Shown: in pieces, positions 1 to 8,449 of the stretch
Position numbering within the stretch: the first letter of the stretch is position 1
Layout of the letters: each line of letters begins with the position of its first letter
Source: Streptomyces niger
GTDB lineage: Bacteria; Actinomycetota; Actinomycetes; Streptomycetales; Streptomycetaceae
Direction of reading: 5' to 3'
NCBI RefSeq assembly: GCF_000718305.1
Contig: NZ_JOFQ01000001.1
Span: 744,001-808,000 of the forward strand
DNA length: 64,000 bases
Translations under genes and position numbers: made by a program
Notes under the pieces: generated by a model
Told to the model about the DNA's origin: nothing
Databases searched by the model: none
What the model saw: only the letters and a program-made list of their open reading frames with translations

Positions 1-208
1 CGGTGTCGTTGATCCCGGAAAGCGCGGATTCCGGGCAGAACGGCACGGTGATCGCGTGGTTGAGCGTCCGTCCCGGCATGCCCCGTTCCAGGCCGCTGTC
101 GGAACGGTCGATCTCGAACTCCCATTCGCCGTTGAGGCACTGCCACCGTTCGCGGACGAACTGCGGGCGCGGGTACTCCGGCCTGGGCTGGTTGGCGGGC
201 GCGGCCAT
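1..208 (-). CDS. GH2-family glycosidase (beta-galactosidase/glucuronidase type), N-terminal part
   Basis: This is the 5' end of a gene that runs off the left edge; 69 codons are visible. The ATG at 208 is preceded by AAGGAG. The peptide begins MAAPANQPRPEYPRPQFVRE and continues with WQCLNGEWEFEID, then VPFCPESALSGIND. This is the start of the sugar-binding jelly-roll domain of glycoside hydrolase family 2, where the substrate-free N-terminus normally carries the LNGEWEF and VPFxPES motifs. No catalytic residue lies in the visible part, so the sugar specificity cannot be read. It diverges from a LacI regulator gene starting at 352, and two palindromes lie between them. I infer that the regulator controls it. 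Confidence 0.85.
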   Translation of the reverse strand, partial: MAAPANQPRPEYPRPQFVRERWQCLNGEWEFEIDRSDSGLERGMPGRTLNHAITVPFCPESALSGINDT

Positions 209-257
209 GCTGCTCCTTGGGGTGGCGCTGTGTTGGCGGACATGCCACCACGCGATG

Positions 258-285
258 TACATCGATGTAAATAGCCAGGTGGCTA
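258..285. promoter_or_regulatory. Two adjacent palindromes in the GH2/LacI divergent promoter
   Basis: TACATCGATGTA (258-269) is a perfect 12-bp palindrome centred on CG, the usual symmetry of a LacI-family operator. Immediately next to it TAGCCAGGTGGCTA (272-285) has perfect 6-bp arms around GG. Both lie between the GH2 start (208) and the LacI start (352). Binding by the LacI protein is inferred, not shown. Confidence 0.55.
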
Positions 286-351
286 CTTGACGCGGCGGCC
301 TGGCAGTGTGGTCACGCTCGGTACGATCAACGCAACGGAAGGACATGCAAC

Positions 352-1380
352 GTGGCGGCAGGCAGGCCGAGGATCAAAGACGTGGCCGAGTACGCGGGGG
401 TCTCGCAGAAGACGGTCTCCAACGTCATCAACCAGTACGAGCACGTCTCGGACAAGACTCGCCGGGCGGTGCAGGAGGCCATCGACGCTCTCGGCTACCG
501 GGTCAACCTCGCCGGCCGTCATTTGCGGCAAGGCCGCACCGGCATGATCGCCCTGGTCGTGCCCGAGCTGGACGTCGCGTACTTCTCCGAACTCGCGGCG
601 CACGTCGTGGCGGCGGCCGAGCAGCGGTCTCACACCGTCCTCATCCACCAGACCGGTGGCCGACGTGACCGGGAGACCTCTGCCCTGCACGGCTTCGACG
701 CCGACTTCGTCGACGGCGTGATCATCAGCCCGCTCGCCCTGCTGCCGGACGATCTGCGCGCAGCCGACCGCGGCCTGCCGGTGGTTCTGCTCGGCGAGCG
801 GGACACCACCGAAGCACGGGACCATGTCGGCATCGACAACGTCGCCGCCGCCCGGGAAGCCACCGCCCACCTGCTGGCCGGCGGTCACCGGCGCATCGCA
901 GTGGTGGGCGGTCGCCTCGACCCGGCGAGCGGCACGGATCGGCTCCGGACGCAGGGTTACCGGCAGGCCCTGGAGGCGGCCGGGCTGCCGTTCGATCCCG
1001 ACCTGGTCGTACCGGTCGACGCTTTTCACTGGCTGGACGGTGCGCGTGCCGCCGCCGCGCTGGCTGACCGCGGGGCCGTCCCCGACGCGCTTCTCTGCCT
1101 CAACGACCATTTGGCGCTCGGGGCCATCCGCGCTCTGCACGAGCGAGGCTTCAAAACGCCCGACGACGTGGCGGTCTGCGGATTCGACGACATCGAGGCA
1201 GGTCGATTCAGCATTCCCTCCCTCACCACGGTTGCTCCTGACAAAGCCGCACTGGCTCGGGCAGCGCTGGAACTCCTCCTGATGCGCGTTTCCAGCGGCT
1301 CGGCAGTACCTCTCCCACCCGTGGAGGAACGCTGTGTGGCGCACCGTCTGGTCGTCAGGGAGAGCACCGCCGGCTGCTGA
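352..1380 (+). CDS. LacI-family transcriptional regulator
   Basis: The protein has 342 residues. It carries an N-terminal LacI helix-turn-helix (RIKDVAEYAGVSQKTVSNVIN, residues about 6-26), a hinge with the usual YRVNLAGRHLRQGRTG linker, and a periplasmic-binding-type sugar-sensing domain (about 60-330) with the typical VCGFDDIEAGRFSIPSLTTV segment. The GTG at 352 follows GGAAGGA with about 8 nt spacing and is the most plausible start. The gene diverges from a GH2 glycosidase, so it probably represses that gene in the absence of its sugar. It is a close paralogue of the partial regulator at the right edge (63024-64000): they share the TVSNV recognition helix, the RTGMIAL and HTGGRR/QTGGRR blocks and the HV.IDNVAAAR segment. 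Confidence 0.9.
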   Translation: MAAGRPRIKDVAEYAGVSQKTVSNVINQYEHVSDKTRRAVQEAIDALGYRVNLAGRHLRQGRTGMIALVVPELDVAYFSELAAHVVAAAEQRSHTVLIHQTGGRRDRETSALHGFDADFVDGVIISPLALLPDDLRAADRGLPVVLLGERDTTEARDHVGIDNVAAAREATAHLLAGGHRRIAVVGGRLDPASGTDRLRTQGYRQALEAAGLPFDPDLVVPVDAFHWLDGARAAAALADRGAVPDALLCLNDHLALGAIRALHERGFKTPDDVAVCGFDDIEAGRFSIPSLTTVAPDKAALARAALELLLMRVSSGSAVPLPPVEERCVAHRLVVRESTAGC

Positions 1381-1631
1381 ACGCCGCATCGGCATGGAGC
1401 GTGCCTGTCCCCAGGGAACTCCTCCCGTGCACGGCGCTGTCGAGCGACGTGAGATGGCCGGCACCGGCCCCTCCACAACTGGTCTTTCCGCGCCCGATCC
1501 ATGGATATTTTCCGGCCCGGATACAAAGTGGGGCGGAGTACGCAGATAAGCTCGGGTTACGCAGCAGCGAGCCCGGACTCACCCCTTGAGGACCGTCACA
1601 GTGTCACCGCCGGGCCGCCGACCGGGCCGTT

Positions 1632-1937
1632 TCAGCGCCCCTCGGACCAGGCGCGGCGAGCGGCGCCGCTGACAAGATCAAGATCGTGGCGGCTGGCCAT
1701 GTCGGCTCGGCTGGTCTTGTCGTAGCCGAGGACTTCGCCGAGCACGGTCCGGTTCATGCCGTGCACGGCGCGGAAGAGGCGCAGGATCGGTCCCGGTTCG
1801 CCGGTCGCGAGTACCGCCTCGGCCTGCGGTGTGGCCCGGTGCCACAGCGCGTACGGAGCCATCGGAGACTGTTGACCCGAGCGGGCGTCGGTGGCCTCGG
1901 GGCTTCCGCGTCGCTCCGTGCCCTCTCTCCGCGCCAT
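1632..1937 (-). pseudogene. Truncated XRE-type regulator remnant
   Basis: The 101-residue frame contains a stretch (residues about 45-72, including [19 protein letters not shown] and [10 protein letters not shown]) that resembles the first helices of the helix-turn-helix in Streptomyces XRE regulators, where GYDKxYLSxIE would follow. Here the resemblance stops abruptly after GYDKT, and no C-terminal domain follows. It lies 10 nt downstream of the NUDIX gene on the same strand. I read it as a 3'-truncated remnant. A short real protein is possible but less likely. Confidence 0.45.
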
Positions 1938-1947
1938 GGTCGCCCTA

Positions 1948-2406
1948 CTACGTCTCGCTGCGGGGATCGGCTCCGTCGAGTCGGGCGTACCAGGTGGCGA
2001 TCGACTGCTTGTAGCCCTCGGGCATGGTCAGCCCCGGTACCTCGTCCCGGCGGAAGAGGCCGATCTGCTTGTGCTCGTGGCTGATCACTGGCTCTGCCTC
2101 CGGCGTGCCGACGGTGCAGCCGTAGGTGACGATCAGGACGCGACGACCGGGGATCGGCTCGTAGATCCAGGTATCCAGCAGGGGGCCGGTCTTGACCTCC
2201 CAGCCCGTCTCTTCCTGCACCTCGCGCGCCACCGCGGCCTCCGGGCTGAGGTCCGGGAGCTGACCGGTGTCCGCGTTGCCCACCTCCAGGCGTCCACCCG
2301 GGAGTTCCCACTCCTCCCGCTCGTTGCGGAGCAGCAGCACACGGTGCTGCGCGTCGAGAGCGACGCCCTTCACGGAGACGGGCCACAGCGGCGGTGTGTA
2401 TCGCAT
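1948..2406 (-). CDS. NUDIX hydrolase
   Basis: The protein has 152 residues from ATG 2406 ([18 protein letters not shown]). The open frame extends further upstream but the family homology begins here. The NUDIX box is present in the order GGRLEVG, then [13 protein letters not shown], matching the GX5EX7REUXEEXGU metal-binding signature with a short insertion ([13 protein letters not shown]) between the G and REVQEE parts. Such proteins hydrolyse a nucleoside diphosphate linked to another group; the substrate cannot be inferred. The downstream neighbour is the truncated HTH remnant, and a P-loop kinase gene lies upstream on the same strand. Confidence 0.85.
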
Positions 2407-2479
2407 ATCGGTCCTCACGGCGGCTGACCGGGGCATTCGGAACGTAGCACGCCGCCCGCCCGGAGTTCGCCGGCCTCGA

Positions 2480-3076
2480 CTACTGAGAGCTGTCGACGGG
2501 AAGGTGTGCCTGACTGTTGATGGCTCGGATGCCTCCGTCGCGGGTGGTCCCCCAACCGGTGGCGGCAACCACCTCTCGGGCGATGTCAACGACGAGCCGT
2601 CCGTCCGTCGCCACTCGCACGGTCTCCGCAGGGGCCCGCCGGTCCAGGAGCCGTGCCTTTCGGGCACTTGCTCCAAGCTCCTGCGCCAGCTCTGATCCGA
2701 GTTCTCGTCCCACCAGCCGCTCGTGGGCGGTTTCATCGGAGGCGGTGAGCAAGACTCGTATGATCTCCACTCCGGCTCCCATGGCGCGCTCGAACATGCC
2801 GGTCATCTCCGGCAGCACACTCATGGTGTTCGTATAGATCAGGCGTCGGTAGCCGCGCTGGGCGAAGTTCGCCCACACGGCCGTCAGATTGCTCTCGGTG
2901 ATCTCCGCGCGGTGTGGGTCTCCCTTCGGAGCCGGATGCACCTGCCCCATGAAGTCACCATCGATGATCGCGTGAGCGACTGCCTCGGAGCGCAGTAGTG
3001 CCGAAACCTCCCACCCCACCGTCGTCTTGCCGACACCAGCTCGTCCTCCGATGAGCAGCACTTCTGCATGATTCAT
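2480..3076 (-). CDS. P-loop NTPase / small-molecule kinase-like protein
   Basis: The protein has 198 residues from ATG 3076 (MNHAEVLLIGGRAGVGKTTV). Upstream in-frame codons lack homology. A Walker A motif GGRAGVGKTT lies at residues about 10-19, followed by a DGDFMGQVHP segment in the place where shikimate/gluconate-type kinases bind substrate. A later LLTASDETAHERLVGRE helix resembles the lid region of the AAA_33 group. Function and substrate are unknown. It is probably a cytosolic ATP-binding kinase. It is co-directional with the NUDIX gene, 73 nt upstream of it. Confidence 0.75.
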   Translation of the reverse strand: MNHAEVLLIGGRAGVGKTTVGWEVSALLRSEAVAHAIIDGDFMGQVHPAPKGDPHRAEITESNLTAVWANFAQRGYRRLIYTNTMSVLPEMTGMFERAMGAGVEIIRVLLTASDETAHERLVGRELGSELAQELGASARKARLLDRRAPAETVRVATDGRLVVDIAREVVAATGWGTTRDGGIRAINSQAHLPVDSSQ

Positions 3077-3317
3077 GGGGGCAGCGTGCCAGCGGTCGAC
3101 CACCTCACGCGACCCGATATCGATCCGGTCTCCTGATCCCCCCGCCCACAACATGACGATCTACGGCCGGAGTATCACGTCGGACACGCCCCAGCAGTCA
3201 CGACGGACCGACGAGACCCTCCGGCCTGGCGATCCGCCCTGAGCTCACCGCCATGCGGCGCCCGCGCCGACCGTGCACTGCTGCGGCACGCCGAGTACCT
3301 CCGGCGAACACCGCTGC

Positions 3318-5009
3318 TCAGCGATCGGACACGGCCCCGGTCCGCAGCCAGACGGTGGTCCACGGCGGGAGCTCGTCACCGGTCAGCGGGCCGGAGGCGA
3401 GCAGCACCTCACCCCGTGGCAGCGGGGCCGGCTCGCCGCAGAGGTTGCTGACGGTGTGCCAGCCGCCGGCGCGTGCGAAGTGCAGCAGCCCCTGGCGGGT
3501 CTGCTCCTGCGAGCCGACCCACTCCAGCGCCTCGTCCGTGACCAGCGTGCGGCGCAAGCGCAAAGCTTCGCGGTACAGCTCCAGGAAGGACTCCTTGTCA
3601 CCGCTCTGCGCGTCCGCCGCGTACCGGCCCCAGTCGGCGGGCTGCGGCAGCCACGAGCCACCGGGGCCGAAGCCGAAGTTCGCGCCCTCACGACTCCACG
3701 GCAGCGGCACCCGGCAGCCGTCGCGGCCCTTGACACGTCCGTCGCTGCGTACCCACATCGGGTCTCGTAGATCCGCACGGCTCAGGTCGGCGACCTCGGG
3801 CAGCCCCAGCTCCTCGCCCTGGTAGAGGTACGCGGACCCGGGCAGCGCCAGCATCAGCAGCGTCGCGGCGCGTGCCTTGCGCGCACCCGTCGGCAGGTCG
3901 GGAGCCGGTTCCCGGCCGTCGGTGAGCAGCCACGCCTCGATGTCGTACTTGGTGTGGTCGCCGGGCAGGGCGTAGCGCGAGACGTGCCGTACCACGTCGT
4001 GGTTGGAGAGCACCCAGGTGCTGGTCGTCCCCGCGCTGCGGGCGCCGGCGAGGGCGGTGCCGATGGTGGCGCGCAGTGCAGCGGCGTCGAGCCGTGCGCC
4101 GAGGAAGTCGAAGTCGAACGCCTGGCCCAGCCCGTCCGCTGAGGCGTAGGCCGCCCGTCGCGAGGCGGGCACCCAGGCCTCGGCGACGGCGAAGCGCGGC
4201 GGGTCGTACGCGTTGAAGACCTGGCGCCAGCCGCGGTAGATCTCGTGCACCGCGTCGCGGTCCCACAGCGGATGACTGCCGTCGGCCGGCAGGGCGTCGG
4301 GCTGGTAACTCTGCCGCTCCCCGAGGTCGCGCAACGGTGCGCGCAGGTCCTTGGCGAGGCCGTGCGCGACATCGACGCGGAATCCGGCGACACCCCGGTC
4401 GGACCAGAACCGCAGGATGTCGTGGAAGTCCTCGCGGACCTCGGGATGGTCCCAGTTGAAGTCGGGCTGCTGGGGTGCGTAGAGATGGAGGTACCACTGG
4501 CCGTCCGGCACCCGTGTCCAGGCCGGGCCGCCGAAGCTGGAAGGCCAGTCGGTGGGCGGCAGTTCGCCGTCCTCGCCACGGCCGTCACGGAAGACGTAGC
4601 GTTCGCGGGCGGCCGATCCGGGTTCGGCTGCGAGCGCTTCTCGGAACCACGGGTGCTGGTCGGAGGAGTGGTTGGGAACGATGTCGACCATGATCTTCAG
4701 GCCGAGCCGACGGGCTTCGCCGACCAGCTCGTCGAAGTCCTCCAGGGTGCCGAGACGGGGGTCGACGTCGCGGTGGTCGGCCACGTCGTAGCCGCCGTCG
4801 GCGAGTTGCGAGGGGTAGAACGGGCTCAGCCAGACGGCGTCCACGCCGAGGTCGGCGAGGTAGGGCAGTCGAGAGGTGACGCCGGGGATGTCGCCGATGC
4901 CGTCGCCGTCGGAGTCGGCGAAGCTGCGGGGGTAGATCTGGTAGACGACGGCCTGCCGCCACCAGTCGGCGTCGTGCCAGGAGCGGGCGGGGGAATCGTG
5001 GCGGGGCAT
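3318..5009 (-). CDS. GH13 alpha-glucosidase
   Basis: The cytosolic enzyme has 563 residues and hydrolyses terminal alpha-glucosidic bonds of imported oligosaccharides. The (beta/alpha)8 barrel starts at once (WWRQAVVYQIYPRSFAD). The catalytic triad of GH13 is visible: nucleophile Asp about 213 in GFRVDVAHG, acid/base Glu about 277 in FAVAEAWV, and transition-state Asp about 338 in LSNHDVVRH. DIVPNHSSDQHPWF is conserved region I and the QPDFNW motif is typical of exo-acting alpha-glucosidases and oligo-1,6-glucosidases. There is no signal peptide. It is the last gene of the operon, 104 nt after the inner-membrane permeases. That context fits uptake of maltose, trehalose or a related alpha-glucoside followed by intracellular hydrolysis. 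The exact disaccharide is not readable. Confidence 0.92.
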   Translation of the reverse strand: MPRHDSPARSWHDADWWRQAVVYQIYPRSFADSDGDGIGDIPGVTSRLPYLADLGVDAVWLSPFYPSQLADGGYDVADHRDVDPRLGTLEDFDELVGEARRLGLKIMVDIVPNHSSDQHPWFREALAAEPGSAARERYVFRDGRGEDGELPPTDWPSSFGGPAWTRVPDGQWYLHLYAPQQPDFNWDHPEVREDFHDILRFWSDRGVAGFRVDVAHGLAKDLRAPLRDLGERQSYQPDALPADGSHPLWDRDAVHEIYRGWRQVFNAYDPPRFAVAEAWVPASRRAAYASADGLGQAFDFDFLGARLDAAALRATIGTALAGARSAGTTSTWVLSNHDVVRHVSRYALPGDHTKYDIEAWLLTDGREPAPDLPTGARKARAATLLMLALPGSAYLYQGEELGLPEVADLSRADLRDPMWVRSDGRVKGRDGCRVPLPWSREGANFGFGPGGSWLPQPADWGRYAADAQSGDKESFLELYREALRLRRTLVTDEALEWVGSQEQTRQGLLHFARAGGWHTVSNLCGEPAPLPRGEVLLASGPLTGDELPPWTTVWLRTGAVSDR

Positions 5010-5113
5010 CAGTGAACCTCTCGGGCGGGTGCCCAGATGGGTGCGGGGGTGCGGACAGGTGGGGCCGGCCGGATACGGCCGTCAGCGGGAACGGGGGCGC
5101 GTAAAGGGGCAGT

Positions 5114-5962
5114 TCAGCCCTTCACGGCGCCGGTGGTCATGCCGGAGACCACCGACCGGCGGAAGATCAGTACCAGGACCGCGATCGGCACAGTGGCCAC
5201 CATCGCGCCGGCGAAGATCACGCCGTACGGGACCTGGTACTGGCTGGTGAAAAGCGCGATGCCGACGGAGACGGTGCGGCGGTCGTCGGAGCCGTTGAAC
5301 GTGAGCGCGAGCAGGAATTCCGACCAGGTCGCGGTGAAGGAGAACACGCCGGCCGTGAACAGCCCCGGCCGGGCCAGCGGCAGGATCACCGTCACGGCGG
5401 TGCGCAGCGGGCCGGCGCCGTCCACGAGGGCGGCCTCCTCCAACTCGCCGGGGATGCCGCTGAGGTAGTTGCGCATGATCCAGATCGCGAACGGCAGATT
5501 CAGCGCCACGTACGGAATGACCAGGCCCGGATAGCTGTTGAGCAGCCCGACCTGGCGCTCCATCAGGAACAGTGGCACGAGCAGCGCGATCGGCGGGAAG
5601 ACCGACAGCATCAGCAGCGCCGTCATCACGGCCCCGCGCCCGCGCAGCGGCAGCCGTGCGAGGGCGTACCCGGCGAAGAACGCCAGGGACAGAATCAGCG
5701 CGGTCGACAGACCGGCGACGACTACGCTGTTCAGGAAGTACTGGCCTATCCCGTTGCGGAAGAACGCGGTCCCGTAGTTGTCGAGCGTGGGGTGGGCCGG
5801 CAGCAGGGACGGGGGTGTCGCGCTGATCTCACCGGGCCCCTTCAGGGAGGCGGACGCCATCCAGACCAGGGGCAGCGTGGCGCACACGGCGATCAGCAGC
5901 CCGCCGAGATTGACGACGTTGACGTAACGGCGCACGCCCGTGCGCGGGACGTGGCGGCTCAT
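5114..5962 (-). CDS. Sugar ABC transporter permease (MalG-type)
   Basis: The membrane protein has 282 residues starting at ATG 5962, which overlaps the stop of the upstream permease by 4 nt (ATGA). It has an N-terminal transmembrane segment (NLGGLLIAVCATLPLVWMA), an external stretch, and five more hydrophobic segments. The MalG-type EAA loop, ELEEAALVDGAGPLRTAVTV, is the coupling helix contacted by the ATPase. It pairs with the permease encoded just upstream. The operon has no ATPase gene. In Streptomyces a shared MsiK-type ATPase encoded elsewhere usually serves such importers. Confidence 0.9.
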   Translation of the reverse strand: MSRHVPRTGVRRYVNVVNLGGLLIAVCATLPLVWMASASLKGPGEISATPPSLLPAHPTLDNYGTAFFRNGIGQYFLNSVVVAGLSTALILSLAFFAGYALARLPLRGRGAVMTALLMLSVFPPIALLVPLFLMERQVGLLNSYPGLVIPYVALNLPFAIWIMRNYLSGIPGELEEAALVDGAGPLRTAVTVILPLARPGLFTAGVFSFTATWSEFLLALTFNGSDDRRTVSVGIALFTSQYQVPYGVIFAGAMVATVPIAVLVLIFRRSVVSGMTTGAVKG

Positions 5963-6957
5963 GCCCGGCCTTCCTCGTCGACGTGGGCGCGGAATACGCG
6001 CAGGAACAACAGGCAGCAGCCCATGACCATGGCGGCGGTGGTGACGGCGACGGCGGCGCCGCCTCCGAAGTCCAGGTTCTGAAAGAGGAGCCGGTGGCCG
6101 AGGATCGCCACCGACTGGGTGGCCGTGCCCGGGCCGCCCTGGGTCAGTACGAACGGCAGGTCGAAGATGCCGAACGCCTGGAGGATGCGGAAGAGGACCG
6201 CGATGGAGACCACCGGCCGCAGCTGCGGCAGCGTGACCTTCCAGAAGGTGGTCCATGCGTTGGCACCGTCGATCTCGGCGGCCTCGTAGACGTCACCCGG
6301 GACGAGCATCAGACCGGCGAGGACGACGATGGCGACGAACGGCGTCGTCTTCCACACGTCCACGGCGACCATCGCCGCCATCGCGGGCACCGGCTGCCCG
6401 AGGATGTCGGGATGGCAGCCGAGCACTTGCTCACACAACCAGCTCACAGCGCCGTAGGTGCTGTTGAACAGGTACGACCACAGCTGTGCGGCGATCACGT
6501 TGATCAGCGCCCAGGGCAGCAGGAGCAACGCGAGAATCCAGCCGCGGGCGGCGCCGAGCCGCTCCAGGACAAGCGCGATGAGCGTCCCGAGGATCAGCTC
6601 GACGAGGACCGAGACGATCGTGAAGCCCAGCGTGAAGGCGAGTGCCCGGTACCACTCGGCGTGCGTCAGCAGCGCCTCGTAGTGACCGAGGGTGGGTGAG
6701 CCGAGCCGCAGGCCGCCGTACTCCAGCCGGACCTCGCAGAACGACAGCACCAGGGAGAAGATGACAGGAAAGACGGTCACCGCTGCGACGACCAGGAGGG
6801 CAGGAGAGGCGAACAACCACCCGGTGCGGGCGCGGCGGCGGGCGGCGGAGCCCCGGGGCGTGGTCCTCGAAAACCGCTGCGAGGCATCGGCACGCGTGCC
6901 GCCATCCGCGCCATTCGACGGCGCCTGCGCCTTCTTGCTCTGCAGTGCGGAACTCAC
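5959..6957 (-). CDS. Sugar ABC transporter permease (MalF/UgpA-type)
   Basis: The membrane protein has 332 residues. A polar N-terminus of about 45 residues precedes six transmembrane segments, the first being GWLFASPALLVVAAVTVFPV. The EAA coupling loop reads YEAAEIDGANAWTTFWKVTL. ATG 6957 overlaps the stop of the binding-protein gene by 4 nt, and the 3' end overlaps the next permease in the same way. All three transport genes are therefore translationally coupled. The 80-residue-long insertion seen in enterobacterial MalF is absent, as is usual for actinobacterial MalF-like permeases. Confidence 0.9.
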   Translation of the reverse strand: MSSALQSKKAQAPSNGADGGTRADASQRFSRTTPRGSAARRRARTGWLFASPALLVVAAVTVFPVIFSLVLSFCEVRLEYGGLRLGSPTLGHYEALLTHAEWYRALAFTLGFTIVSVLVELILGTLIALVLERLGAARGWILALLLLPWALINVIAAQLWSYLFNSTYGAVSWLCEQVLGCHPDILGQPVPAMAAMVAVDVWKTTPFVAIVVLAGLMLVPGDVYEAAEIDGANAWTTFWKVTLPQLRPVVSIAVLFRILQAFGIFDLPFVLTQGGPGTATQSVAILGHRLLFQNLDFGGGAAVAVTTAAMVMGCCLLFLRVFRAHVDEEGRA

Positions 6958-8282
6958 AGCGCTTTCCCTTCCAGGGCCGTACGCAGCCCCTCGCGTGCGG
7001 CACGGATGCCGGCCGCGGGGGTGAGGCTGCCACGCACGACCGCGTTCGCCTGCGTGTACAGCGCCTTGCTGACCTGCGGGTAGTACGGGGTCTGCACGGG
7101 CCGGGCGACCAGTCGCAGGTCGGCGGCGCGCAGGACCGTCGGGTCACCGGCGGCGCGCGCCTCTCGGCCGCCGAGCACGGAAGTCATCGCCGGGATGACA
7201 CCGGCTTCGCGGGCGAGGAGGCGTTGCACCTCGCTCCCGGCGCAGAACCGGGCGAACTCCACGGCCGCGCCGAGCGCCTGAGAATTGGGGTTGACGAAAT
7301 TGCTCCAGCCGCCGGCGCACGAGACGCCGGAGCGGCCGGTGCCCTCGAAGCCCGGACGCGGCGCGGCCCCGACCTTCCCGGCGACGCGGGAGGCCTTGGG
7401 GGTGCTTGCGTTGACCCAGGCGTAGGACCAGTTGCGCAGGAACAGCCCGCGCCCGTTCACGAAGGCGTCCTGCGCGTCCGATTCCTGATACGTGGCCACG
7501 GTGCGCGGTGTGACCCCGCGGGCGGTGAACTCGGCCATCAGCGAGAACGCCCGCTCCGCCGCCGCGCCGCCCAGTACGGCCCTGCCCCGCCCGTCCAGGA
7601 CGGCGGCACCCGCGTCGGCGAGGAACTCGGTGACGTTGGCCGTCAGTGACTCGGTCACCGCGGCCTGCCACAGGAACCCGGCCGCCACGTCACCGGCCCG
7701 CTGCACCGTGCGCGAGGTGTGCAGCAGCTCTTCCCAACTGCGGGGGACGCGCAGCCCGTGCTTGGCGAGGAGGTCCTTGCGGTAGAAGAGATAGGTGCTG
7801 TCGGTGAAGAACGGCACCGCGTAGACCATTCCCCGGTACGTCGAACTGCTGCGCAGGGCTGCCGGGTAGGCGTTCCAGAAGCCGTCCGGGAGGAGCTTCT
7901 CCACCGGCAGCGCGAGCGAGGAGTGACCGAACTGCGCGGGCCACGTCGTGTCGCCCAGGTACACGTCGGGCTGAGCGGATCCCCCGGCGAGCTGAGTGGC
8001 GATGGCACTGCGATTGCCGTCCGAGGTGGACAGCGCATTGATCTTCGAAACGCGGATACCGGGATGCCGCCGCTCGAAGGCGCGGATGATCAGGTCCGCG
8101 ACGACGGCGCCCCGCCGCGCGGGGATCTCGGAGACCCACCAGGTCAGCCGGGCCGGTTTGTGAGGAACGCTCGCGGCCTGCGCCAGCAGGCCGTCGAGGT
8201 CTTTCCCTCCGCACCCGGCCAGCAGCCCCGACGCGGCGGCGCTCAGGGCACCCGTCAGCAGCGCTCTGCGGTGCAGGGACAT
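6954..8282 (-). CDS. Sugar ABC transporter substrate-binding lipoprotein
   Basis: The protein has 442 residues from ATG 8282, preceded by GGGAGGAG. The signal peptide begins MSLHRRALLTGALSAAASG and ends in the lipobox LLAGC with Cys24, so the mature protein is a lipid-anchored extracellular solute-binding protein of family 1. The RR in HRRALL could direct Tat export, but there is no full Tat motif. It is the first gene of the importer/alpha-glucosidase operon and diverges from a LacI regulator with two operator-like sites between them. The bound sugar is probably an alpha-glucoside because of the downstream enzyme. Confidence 0.9.
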   Translation of the reverse strand: MSLHRRALLTGALSAAASGLLAGCGGKDLDGLLAQAASVPHKPARLTWWVSEIPARRGAVVADLIIRAFERRHPGIRVSKINALSTSDGNRSAIATQLAGGSAQPDVYLGDTTWPAQFGHSSLALPVEKLLPDGFWNAYPAALRSSSTYRGMVYAVPFFTDSTYLFYRKDLLAKHGLRVPRSWEELLHTSRTVQRAGDVAAGFLWQAAVTESLTANVTEFLADAGAAVLDGRGRAVLGGAAAERAFSLMAEFTARGVTPRTVATYQESDAQDAFVNGRGLFLRNWSYAWVNASTPKASRVAGKVGAAPRPGFEGTGRSGVSCAGGWSNFVNPNSQALGAAVEFARFCAGSEVQRLLAREAGVIPAMTSVLGGREARAAGDPTVLRAADLRLVARPVQTPYYPQVSKALYTQANAVVRGSLTPAAGIRAAREGLRTALEGKAL

Positions 8283-8312
8283 GGCGTACTCCTCCCCTCT
8301 CGGACTGCCGGA

Positions 8313-8404
8313 TGACAGCGCTGGCACCGTACGGAGCGGCAAGGAGACGTGTCAACGGTCACAGTCGCTGCAATATGGAGAGGACGAAAATGACAGCGCT
8401 GACA
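8313..8404. promoter_or_regulatory. Two LacI-type operators in the alpha-glucoside divergent promoter
   Basis: TGACAGCGCTGGCA (8313-8326) and TGACAGCGCTGACA (8391-8404) share an 11-bp core whose centre CAGCGCTG is a perfect palindrome. They are 78 bp apart in the 167-bp gap between the binding-protein gene (start 8282) and the LacI gene (start 8450). The arrangement, one site beside each start, fits coordinated repression of the operon and autoregulation by the adjacent LacI protein. Binding is inferred from position and symmetry. Confidence 0.65.
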
Positions 8405-8449
8405 TCCCGCGTGCTCCGTTGAGCCAGCCTTCGTGTTAACGTCCAGCGC

